This document shows, one piece after another, positions 1-5,685 of a stretch of DNA of 5,778 bases (position 1 is its first letter; every line of letters begins with the position of its first letter). Location: contig CAIZMS010000263.1 in NCBI GenBank assembly GCA_903934155.1, positions 1-5,778 on the forward strand. Reading direction: 5' to 3'. Both the position numbers and the translations under genes were made by a program. The notes under the pieces were generated by a model. That model worked only from the letters and a program-made list of their open reading frames with translations, searched no databases and was not told the origin of the DNA. The DNA is from an uncultured bacterium. Lineage in GTDB: Bacteria; Verrucomicrobiota; Kiritimatiellia; CAIKKV01; CAITUY01.

Positions 1-665
1 CGATTGTGGACCTCTATGTGTCCCGGCTGCTCCCTCAGGAGTGTCTGGATCAGATTGGTGCCCTCTGTGCCCGTGCGGGGCTTGTTCCCGTCATTGAGGA
101 TCCGGAAGTTCTGGCTCAGTTGTGCCACACCACGGAGCATCAGGGCTATCTGGCCCGGATGACCGATTTTCCGTATGCAGACGCTACGCAAGTTTTAACA
201 TCCCTTCCCGGCGATCCGTTTTGCGTGATCCTGGACGGCATTCAAGATCCCTTCAACTTTGGCGCGATCATCCGGTCGGCGGAAGTATTTGGCGCCCATG
301 CGATTTTTATTGGTGAGACCGGTCAGGTTGGGGTGACCAGCATGGTGGTGCGTAGCTCCGCCGGTGCGGTGAACCGTATCCCGATTGCCCGCGTTCCGGA
401 TTTGGAGGTGTGGGCCGGGGAATTAAAGGCCCGAAGCCTCCGGATTGTCGCGGCCAGCGAAAAGGCAACGGCGAAACTCATGGATAATGATTTCAGCGCA
501 GGCTCAGCCATTGTGATCGGCAATGAAGGGGTTGGCCCCCGGTCCGGGCTTCTTTCCCAGTGCGACTCGGTGGTCAAGATCCCACAAGTGGGGCATATTG
601 GATCCCTGAACGCCGCCGTGGCGGCTGGAATTTTCTTCTACGAAGTCCGCCGCCAGCGATCCTGA
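1..665 (+). CDS. rlmB: SpoU/TrmH-family rRNA 2'-O-ribose methyltransferase, RlmB-like (5' partial)
   Basis: This is a SAM-dependent RNA ribose 2'-O-methyltransferase of the SPOUT superfamily. RlmB methylates a guanosine of the 23S rRNA peptidyl-transferase loop. The reading frame is open through the left edge (ATT at 3-5, then GTG at 6), and compared with E. coli RlmB roughly 20-25 N-terminal residues are missing, so the true start lies outside the window and GTG 6 is probably internal. Numbering from that GTG, residues 1-51 look like the substrate-binding domain, ending in the typical HQG (45-47). The catalytic domain shows all three SpoU motifs: motif 1 with N84, G86 and R90 (DPFNFGAIIR), motif 2 with GNEGVG (172-177), and motif 3 with IP (192-193) and SLNAAVA (200-206), which form the trefoil-knot SAM site. 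The C-terminal end EVRRQRS matches E. coli RlmB. Family assignment is firm. The exact target is less so, since other TrmH-family enzymes share these motifs. Confidence 0.88.
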   Translation, partial: IVDLYVSRLLPQECLDQIGALCARAGLVPVIEDPEVLAQLCHTTEHQGYLARMTDFPYADATQVLTSLPGDPFCVILDGIQDPFNFGAIIRSAEVFGAHAIFIGETGQVGVTSMVVRSSAGAVNRIPIARVPDLEVWAGELKARSLRIVAASEKATAKLMDNDFSAGSAIVIGNEGVGPRSGLLSQCDSVVKIPQVGHIGSLNAAVAAGIFFYEVRRQRS

Positions 666-754
666 CGATGTCTCGAGTCTGAAAATAACGGTAAATTTAG
701 ACAAATACCTGAGTGGGGGATGTCATATAGGGTGGAGACAACGAGTGTTAAGCC

Positions 755-1300
755 ATGCCTATGCCCGACAATGCCATAGAAACCGAGATCCGGAAACGAG
801 TTGCCGCAGATGATCCTGCGGCGTTGGATTTGATATGGGACCAGTACGGGGGGCGCTTGCACGGCTTCCTTGTTGCGTTGCTACGATCTTCCCATGATGC
901 CGAGGATGTCCTGCAGGACGTGCTCATCAAGATTGCCTCCCAACGGACCCGTTTACTGGAGGTGGAGAACCTTCATGCCTACTTCTATTCCATGGCCCGG
1001 AATGAGGCCTTGACCTTGATCAAGCGTCGCGAGCGGCGGCATCAACCAATACATCCTGACGATCTTTGGCTCGTGCCGGTTGCGGAGAGCCCGCTCTCGA
1101 ATGACTCGGCCCAGGAAGTGCGTAAAACCCTGGAGATCCTTCCCGAAGAACAGCGGACGGTGCTGGTGCTGAAGATCTATCAGGACATGACCTTCCTGGC
1201 GATCTCGGATTCGTTGGGGATTTCGTTGAACACGGCGGCCAGCCGATACCGTTATGCCATGGAGAAGTTGAGGGGATTGCTGAAAAAGGAGGCGTTATGA
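755..1300 (+). CDS. ECF-like RNA polymerase sigma-70 family sigma factor
   Basis: This 181-residue protein is a small two-domain sigma factor that would direct RNA polymerase to a limited set of promoters. Region 2 spans about residues 24-93 and includes the characteristic SHDAEDVLQDVLIKI segment (46-60) and a basic end KRRERR (90-95). A linker of about 30 residues follows. Region 4 spans about 123-176, with LPEEQRTVLVLK (129-140) and a helix-turn-helix with LGISLNTAASRYRYAMEKLR. The NTAASRYRY form of the recognition helix, from memory, is common in sigma factors of Planctomycetes and related phyla. No region 1.1 or 3 is present. ATG 755 is the first possible start after an in-frame stop at 728-730. 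The only purine-rich site, GGTGGAG at 731-737, is 17 bases upstream, so initiation is not well explained, and ATG 761 is an alternative. The gene overlaps the next by ATGA, which suggests translational coupling to a membrane partner. Its target promoters cannot be read from this window. Confidence 0.93.
   Translation: MPMPDNAIETEIRKRVAADDPAALDLIWDQYGGRLHGFLVALLRSSHDAEDVLQDVLIKIASQRTRLLEVENLHAYFYSMARNEALTLIKRRERRHQPIHPDDLWLVPVAESPLSNDSAQEVRKTLEILPEEQRTVLVLKIYQDMTFLAISDSLGISLNTAASRYRYAMEKLRGLLKKEAL
1286..1292 (+). promoter_or_regulatory. Shine-Dalgarno site inside the sigma gene for the membrane partner gene
   Basis: AAGGAGG lies in the last codons of the sigma factor gene, 4 bases before ATG 1297. 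It supports that start and means the downstream gene is translated from within the sigma factor's coding sequence. Confidence 0.8.
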
Positions 1301-1794
1301 ACACATTCAACACCAATTCATCACAAGGGCCAGACGAGGTGGTTTTGCGCAAGGCCTTCCGTCTGTCGGCACCATCCCCGGAACTTAAGGCGCGAGCCAT
1401 GAAGGCCGCCCACGAGGCTTGGCGTGCGACGCCTGCCCCTCGTCAAGGTGTAGCGAGGTGGTGGTATCCGATCCTTGAACTAGCCGCCGCAGGGATCATA
1501 TTGTTAGTGGGAAGCCAGATCAACGGATTCCTTATTTCCTCAGACTCATCCCCTGGTGATCTTGCGGGGCGGGGCGGATCCGTACAGGGTGCAATTGAGG
1601 ACTTGGATATTTCTGGGCGGGTCCATTTTCGTGGTGGAGTAGGATACGCTGGTTCGATTTCGGTCGAGACCTTAAAGGCCCGGCAGGGTCTGCTCGATAA
1701 TCTATTGCGTGATGAAGCGACAGAGGCCGTTGATGGGACGGATAGACAAAACAGCCTGAATGGATCGTCATGTCTTTTGAAAGGACTTGCCTAA
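1297..1794 (+). CDS. Single-span membrane protein, candidate anti-sigma partner (function unknown)
   Basis: I do not recognise a named family in this 165-residue protein. A soluble N-terminal part of about 54 residues contains a charged, probably helical stretch around SPELKARAMKAAHEAW (27-42). One hydrophobic span follows at about 55-75 (WWYPILELAAAGIILLVGS), preceded by R50 and R54, which favours a cytoplasmic N-terminus. The remaining 90 residues are polar and glycine-rich, and would lie outside the membrane. This topology, together with the ATGA overlap with an ECF-like sigma factor, resembles a membrane-anchored anti-sigma factor. However, the HxxxCxxC zinc motif of ZAS-type anti-sigma factors is absent, so this role is inference from context. 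A strong AAGGAGG sits 4 bases before the ATG. The stop is one base before the start of the next gene, so all three genes are probably one transcript. Confidence 0.75.
   Translation: MNTFNTNSSQGPDEVVLRKAFRLSAPSPELKARAMKAAHEAWRATPAPRQGVARWWYPILELAAAGIILLVGSQINGFLISSDSSPGDLAGRGGSVQGAIEDLDISGRVHFRGGVGYAGSISVETLKARQGLLDNLLRDEATEAVDGTDRQNSLNGSSCLLKGLA
1780..1785 (+). promoter_or_regulatory. Shine-Dalgarno site that decides the start of the 437-residue protein
   Basis: AAAGGA is 10 bases before ATG 1796 but only 1 base before the in-frame TTG 1787. The spacing therefore favours ATG 1796 over the longer TTG-initiated form. The site lies within the end of the preceding gene. Confidence 0.6.
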
Positions 1795-1795
1795 C

Positions 1796-3109
1796 ATGAA
1801 TATCATTAAGATAGCGAAACGAACGGGATGGGTTGTTGTGGTTTTGGCGGCACTGTATGTCGTGGCGTTGGTCATATCCGGGGTCAAGCTCCGAAATGCC
1901 CAGGCTGAACTTGTCGCGGCCGGGTATCCCACGAAAGTGGAACAGGTTATTCCGCCCCCTGTGAAAGATGAGGACAATGCCGCTCTATTGTATCAGGCAG
2001 CGGTGCAGCGATTGAAGTCAGAAGCCGTTGGGGGCACAAACCTGTTTGTGCGGCTCAATACCCTTGCGGCATCACCTGATAATCAAGCCTCACAGGCCGG
2101 CAGCAATGAGCTGGTGCAATTTCTGGGTAATCCTGCCGTTACTGAAGCCCTGCATTTCGTTGAACTCGGATCAGTCAAGCCCGCCTGTCGTTTTAACATG
2201 GATTACACCCGAGGGATGTACATGGAAACGCCTCATATTTCTGATATTCGGGGATTATCGCGTATTGTCTGTGCCAGAATGCGCCTTGAGGCGGGACGCG
2301 GTGACGCGGTAGCCGCTTGGCGTAGCGCCAAGACAGCACTTGCTGTGGCGGATGCCTTAAAGAAGGACACGTTATTGATCGGTTATTTGGTTCGGTTGGC
2401 TCAGATCGGGATTTCGTGCGAGGCCATTCGTGATATGTGCGTCCATATTCCTGTTGGTGAGCCGGATCGGAACGCCCTCGACTGGACACTGTCAAGCATG
2501 GACAACAATGAATCATTAAGGTGTGCCTTGTTTGGTGAGCGCATTTTGGGTGTTGCGTGGATATACGATGAAACGGCATCGGGGCGTGTTAGTTTGTCTA
2601 AGCTGTTGAGCATCGGGGAAGCCGAGAAGGGGTTAGGAATTTTGGATATTTATCCTCGAATACGTCCCTTGTTCCAGTTAGATCATGCTGCTTACCTGCG
2701 GGGATGCTTGGAATTGCATCGGCTGGCGGAGCGTTCTGTTCGGGATACCGCGAGTATGGACGAACATGAGTTTGAGAATCGGGTCCCGCCCCCTTATCTG
2801 GTTGCCAGAATGTTGTTTCCAGTCATTCCTGGAGTCATAAAAAAGCAGGGGATGGGTGCTGCTGAAATTCGGCTTACACGTGCGACACTGGCGGTGTCGG
2901 CCTACAAGCAGAAGACGGGCGGCTGGCCGAAAGACCTTGATGCCGCCGGGTGTGGGACGCTCCTTGATCCGTACACTGGAAAACCGTTCGTCTACCGGCT
3001 GGATGAGCGGGGGCCCATGGTCTATAGCGTGGGCCCGGATTTGAAGGATGATGGCGGACAACCTTTCAACAAAGGCACCCGCAAAGGGGATATTGTTTGG
3101 AGGCCGTGA
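1796..3109 (+). CDS. N-terminally anchored protein with DPYTGKP / YSVGPD C-terminal motif (function unknown)
   Basis: This 437-residue protein has no function I can name. Residues 1-11 are basic (IKIAKRTG), followed by one hydrophobic span at about 12-30, so it is either an inner-membrane anchor or an uncleaved signal with the bulk outside the cytoplasm. The central part looks mostly helical and carries recognisable blocks: DNAALLYQAAV (60-70), CRFNMDY (131-137), PHISDIRGLSRI (146-157) and LIGYLVRLAQIG (194-205). The last 78 residues begin with a helix LTRATLAVSAYK, then GGWPKDL, DPYTGKPF (391-398) and YSVGPDLKDDGG (410-421). That ending resembles the C-terminal half of type II secretion pseudopilins of the GspG kind, although the N-terminal prepilin motif is not evident. 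From memory, proteins with these blocks are common in Planctomycetes and relatives. It starts one base after the membrane-partner gene and is likely co-expressed with the sigma factor. ATG 1796 is preferred to TTG 1787 because of the AAAGGA spacing. Confidence 0.8.
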   Translation: MNIIKIAKRTGWVVVVLAALYVVALVISGVKLRNAQAELVAAGYPTKVEQVIPPPVKDEDNAALLYQAAVQRLKSEAVGGTNLFVRLNTLAASPDNQASQAGSNELVQFLGNPAVTEALHFVELGSVKPACRFNMDYTRGMYMETPHISDIRGLSRIVCARMRLEAGRGDAVAAWRSAKTALAVADALKKDTLLIGYLVRLAQIGISCEAIRDMCVHIPVGEPDRNALDWTLSSMDNNESLRCALFGERILGVAWIYDETASGRVSLSKLLSIGEAEKGLGILDIYPRIRPLFQLDHAAYLRGCLELHRLAERSVRDTASMDEHEFENRVPPPYLVARMLFPVIPGVIKKQGMGAAEIRLTRATLAVSAYKQKTGGWPKDLDAAGCGTLLDPYTGKPFVYRLDERGPMVYSVGPDLKDDGGQPFNKGTRKGDIVWRP

Positions 3110-3118
3110 AGACGATTT

Positions 3119-3745
3119 CTACATTCCCCGTAGGAACGGATTGCTCTTCTTTTCCCGCCCGATCGTGGTGCGGGGGCCGTGGCCGGGATAAACCAGGGTT
3201 TCATCAGGCAATTGGGCCAAACGGCGCAGGGATTTTTCCATCAGGCTTTCGTCACTTCCCTCGAAGTCTGTCCGTCCGATTGAACCGCTGAACAAGGTGT
3301 CGCCGGTAAAGAGGGTTTTTTCGGTCTGGAAATAATAGCAAACACAACCCGGTGAATGGCCCGGCGTTGTGATGACCTCGTAGCGAAGTCCACCGTCATC
3401 ACCCGGCTCTCCGTCAACCGCGGCACGGATTTTTCCCTCCGGGCGCTCGGGAGCGTCGTAGTAAGGGGGCATCATATTATCGGCGCTGAAGGCCCATGCC
3501 TCATCCGCAGGGTGCATCGATACCGGGGCGGGGAAAAGCCGGGTCAGTTCCTTCAGGCCTCCGATGTGATCCATGTGTCCGTGGGTGATCAGGTAGGCGG
3601 CTACTGTTAGTTTTCTTTCGCGCAGGGCGACGGCAATCTGTCCGGCATCCTCGCCGGGATCAATCACCAGCGCCTGCCCGTTGTCCGATGTGACAAGGTA
3701 GCAGTTGACCTGAAAGGCTCCAACGACGATGGGAATGACTTGCAT
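3119..3745 (-). CDS. Metallo-beta-lactamase-fold hydrolase, glyoxalase II-like (GloC/YcbL type)
   Basis: This 208-residue protein is a binuclear metal hydrolase predicted to be cytoplasmic, as no signal peptide is seen. The full ligand set is present: H55-x-H57-x-D59-H60 (THGHMDHIGG), H130 (TTPGHSPG), D149 (FTGDTLF) and H189 (YPGHGP). The order and spacing, the GRTDF segment (157-161) and the ending NPFLR closely match the short GloC/YcbL type of glyoxalase II, which hydrolyses thioesters such as S-lactoylglutathione in the methylglyoxal pathway. It is shorter than classical GloB because the C-terminal substrate-binding extension is missing. The true thiol substrate cannot be read from sequence. 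The start lies 4 bases after the hisS stop with no convincing Shine-Dalgarno site of its own, so translation is probably coupled to hisS. Its stop is 9 bases from the stop of the opposing gene. Confidence 0.9.
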   Translation of the reverse strand: MQVIPIVVGAFQVNCYLVTSDNGQALVIDPGEDAGQIAVALRERKLTVAAYLITHGHMDHIGGLKELTRLFPAPVSMHPADEAWAFSADNMMPPYYDAPERPEGKIRAAVDGEPGDDGGLRYEVITTPGHSPGCVCYYFQTEKTLFTGDTLFSGSIGRTDFEGSDESLMEKSLRRLAQLPDETLVYPGHGPRTTIGREKKSNPFLRGM

Positions 3746-3749
3746 GGCG

Positions 3750-5027
3750 TTATATGCCCAGGCTCGACAGTGTGACTTCCTGCTCTGAGCGGTCCGCGAG
3801 GTTTTTGATCCGGAGGGTGCCCTTCGTCATATCGTCAGGCCCGATGTAGATTCCCCTTCGGAATCCTACCTTTCCGGTTCGGGCGAAGAAGTGTTTCGGT
3901 TTTTCGGGGTGGAGCGCGATATCGACGTTGGAGCCTCCGTCGCGCATTGCCTTCGCCACCCGGATGGCCGTGTCGCGCTGGGCGTCTTCCATATAGGAGA
4001 CTGCAAGATCCTTCTGGGCGGACGGGTGGGGGAGTTTGGCCTTTTCCGCTAGTAGTTCAGTGATGACAACATCCCCGAAGCCGAGGCCGACGGCGGTCAT
4101 GGGTTTTCCTCCAAGATCGCCGAGCAGGTTGTCATAGCGACCGCCGCCGAAGATGGCCCGCAGGCTTTTGCCCGTATCGAATCCTTCGAACACGATGCCG
4201 GTATAATACCCGAGGCCGCGGATGACGGAGATGTCGAATGTCACGCTATCCCCTGCGCCGTAGAGTTTCATGAGGTCAAAGAAGGATAGGAAATGCTCCA
4301 ATGCCGGTGTTCGCTCGCCGAGTGCCTCCTTCACGCTTTCCAGCGTGGTGAGACCGAGAATCTTGAACGTGGCATCAATGCTGTTCTGGGGGAGCCCTTC
4401 CCCGGCCAGCAGTTTGGCGATTTCCTCATCGGAGATCTTTCCGCGTTTGTCCAGCGCAAGGAAGGTGGCGGCGTGGTGATCCCGGGGAATTCCAAGTTTA
4501 GCGAGGAGATCCGAAAGAACGGCCCGACTGTTGACATGGACTCGGACGTCGTTGCTGCCCATTCCAAGTTGTTTCAGGGCGTCCACGGCGGCCATCACCA
4601 CTTCGGCTTCCGCGAGGGCGGATGGTTCTCCGACGATATCCAGGTTCCACTGGTAATGTTCGCGTTTGCGGCCCCGGGTCATTCGCTCGTAGCGAAAGCA
4701 TTGGGCGAGGGTAAACCACTTGAGAGGGAAGGTCAGTTCGTTCTGTTTGGCGACAATCATCCGGGCGAGGGTAGGGGTCATCTCGGCCCGGAGCGCCAGC
4801 TCCCGGTCGCTTTTGTCCTTAAACCAGTAGATTTGATCCTGAATTTCCTCGCCGCCTTTGCGCTTGAGCAGTTCCAGGCTCTCGACGACGCAGGCATCGT
4901 ATTGCTCAAAGCCGAAACGACGAGCCGCCACGGCCCAAGCGTCAAAGATCATGTTCCGGACGGCCATGTCGTCCGGGTAAAAATCCCGCATGCCACGGGG
5001 GGCGGAGTAACTAATCGGTTCACTCAT
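3750..5027 (-). CDS. hisS: Histidyl-tRNA synthetase (class II), divergent motif-2/motif-3 type
   Basis: HisRS charges tRNA-His with histidine in the cytoplasm. The 425-residue length is normal. In order one sees GMRDFYPDD (12-20) near motif 1, RAEMT (80-84) where the common bacterial enzyme has RPEGT, motif 2 FRYERMTRGRKREHYQ (111-126), an inserted helical domain (about 160-255), the histidine-binding motif RGLGYYTGIVFE (270-281, R270 being the expected catalytic arginine), motif 3 FGGGRYDN (293-300) with AVGLGFGD (312-319), and a C-terminal anticodon-binding domain (about 338-425). Motif 2 and the GFGD ending of motif 3 differ from the E. coli type and, as I recall, resemble plant HisRS. The start is supported by TAAAGG (reverse strand of 5033-5038), 5 bases upstream of the ATG. 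hisS follows the HU/IHF gene after 74 bases and is followed 4 bases later by the hydrolase gene. Confidence 0.95.
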   Translation of the reverse strand: MSEPISYSAPRGMRDFYPDDMAVRNMIFDAWAVAARRFGFEQYDACVVESLELLKRKGGEEIQDQIYWFKDKSDRELALRAEMTPTLARMIVAKQNELTFPLKWFTLAQCFRYERMTRGRKREHYQWNLDIVGEPSALAEAEVVMAAVDALKQLGMGSNDVRVHVNSRAVLSDLLAKLGIPRDHHAATFLALDKRGKISDEEIAKLLAGEGLPQNSIDATFKILGLTTLESVKEALGERTPALEHFLSFFDLMKLYGAGDSVTFDISVIRGLGYYTGIVFEGFDTGKSLRAIFGGGRYDNLLGDLGGKPMTAVGLGFGDVVITELLAEKAKLPHPSAQKDLAVSYMEDAQRDTAIRVAKAMRDGGSNVDIALHPEKPKHFFARTGKVGFRRGIYIGPDDMTKGTLRIKNLADRSEQEVTLSSLGI

Positions 5028-5049
5028 GATGGCCTTTAAGAACGATAGT

Positions 5050-5065
5050 ATTCAGACAACTGAAT
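5050..5065. repeat. Small perfect inverted repeat upstream of hisS
   Basis: ATTCAG-ACAA-CTGAAT forms a 6-bp stem with a 4-base loop in the leader of hisS, about 23-38 bases upstream of its start. No T-run follows on either strand, so it is not a standard rho-independent terminator. It may be a minor RNA hairpin or chance. Confidence 0.35.
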
Positions 5066-5095
5066 CCTGAACCCTGATTCCCGAACCCTGAACCC
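5061..5095. repeat. Five tandem copies of a degenerate 7-base repeat (consensus TGAACCC)
   Basis: Five contiguous heptamers begin at 5061, 5068, 5075, 5082 and 5089. Copies 2 and 5 are exactly TGAACCC, copy 4 differs in its first base (C), copy 1 has one change (TGAATCC) and copy 3 has three (TGATTCC). On the transcribed minus strand this reads as GGGTTCA-type repeats. The array nearly fills the 74-base gap between the HU/IHF gene and hisS, starting 34 bases upstream of the hisS start. Its role is unknown. Confidence 0.75.
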
Positions 5096-5101
5096 TTCTG
5101 A

Positions 5102-5383
5102 TTAACCCTTCAATACCCTGGCTTTCATTTCCTTGCCCGGCTTGAATTTGACAACCCGGCGTTCGGGAATGATCACCGTATTTTCAGGCTTGTTCGGATT
5201 GCGCCCGATGCGTGGCTTGCGGGTCTTGATTTCAAAGACGCCAAAGTCCCGAAATTCAATGTTCTCGCCCTTTTCAAGGCTTTCGGTGATGTAATCCAGT
5301 GTTTTTTGAACCACTGAAAAAACCTCCAGTTGCGACAAGTTCGTTTCTTCGGCGATGCGGACGACAAGTTCACGTTTGGTCAT
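5102..5383 (-). CDS. HU/IHF-family histone-like DNA-binding protein
   Basis: This 93-residue protein belongs to the bacterial nucleoid-associated HU/IHF family, which binds and bends DNA as a dimer. The N-terminal helices (about 3-38) form the dimer body. FRDFGVFEI (44-52) is the usual FGxF element leading into the beta arm. The arm carries GRNP (60-63), whose P63 corresponds to the DNA-intercalating proline, followed by RRVVKFKPGKEMK (75-87). The RRVVKF block is more like IHF than typical HU, and NKPEN (64-68) replaces the usual TGE-type turn, so the HU-versus-IHF assignment is left open. Start choice is supported by AGGGAG (reverse strand of 5391-5396), 7 bases upstream. Its ATG overlaps the proS stop as ATGA, an unusual companion gene between two tRNA synthetases. 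Confidence 0.93.
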   Translation of the reverse strand: MTKRELVVRIAEETNLSQLEVFSVVQKTLDYITESLEKGENIEFRDFGVFEIKTRKPRIGRNPNKPENTVIIPERRVVKFKPGKEMKARVLKG

Positions 5384-5390
5384 GCGAGTT

Positions 5391-5396
5391 CTCCCT
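5391..5396 (-). promoter_or_regulatory. Shine-Dalgarno site of the HU/IHF gene within the end of proS
   Basis: Read on the minus strand, AGGGAG lies 7 bases upstream of the HU/IHF ATG and inside the last codons of proS. It supports the start and the coupled arrangement. Confidence 0.7.
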
Positions 5397-5682
5397 GAAT
5401 AATGCTTTGAATAACGGAAACGGTATCGGTGACGGAAATCATCTGCTTGTCCTTTTCCGTGCGCCGCTTGACTTCAACCTTGCCTTCGGCAAGGGATCGT
5501 TCACTGATCACGGCCCGGATGGGCAGCCCCATCAGATCGGCATCCTTGAATTTGACGCCCGGTCGCTCGTCGCGATCGTCGAACAGCACCTCGATGCCCT
5601 TGGCTTCCAGATCCCGGATGAGTTCCTCGGCGACCCGGACGCTTTCCGCGTGCCCCGTGTTGGGAACCACCACGCAGACTTG

Positions 5683-5685
5683 TTA
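5683..5685 (-). other. In-frame TAA inside proS at an expected tyrosine codon
   Basis: The minus-strand reading ACC CCC TAA CAA GTC stands where TPYQV is expected. A single base at 5683 (plus-strand T in place of G or A) would restore TAC or TAT. TAA also ends hisS, the HU/IHF gene and the membrane-partner gene here, so wholesale TAA reassignment is not supported. Confidence 0.8.

Noticed and set aside
698..731. TAGACA at 698-703 with CATATAG further downstream as a possible sigma-70 promoter for the sigma cassette.
   Set aside because: The -35-like box is fair, but no good -10 hexamer lies at 16-18 bases. TATAGG is 22 bases away, so I do not list it as a promoter.
1787..1795. TTG 1787 as start of the 437-residue protein (440 residues).
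   Set aside because: The AAAGGA site would be only 1 base away. ATG 1796 has normal spacing.
2193..2579. A 128-codon minus-strand open frame inside the 437-residue gene.
   Set aside because: It is a shadow of the plus-strand gene, with no recognisable motif and no supporting Shine-Dalgarno site or neighbours.
4293..5039. A 248-codon open frame on the plus strand, antisense to hisS.
   Set aside because: It lies entirely opposite the strongly conserved hisS frame, has no recognisable domain and is explained by GC-rich codon usage leaving the opposite strand open.
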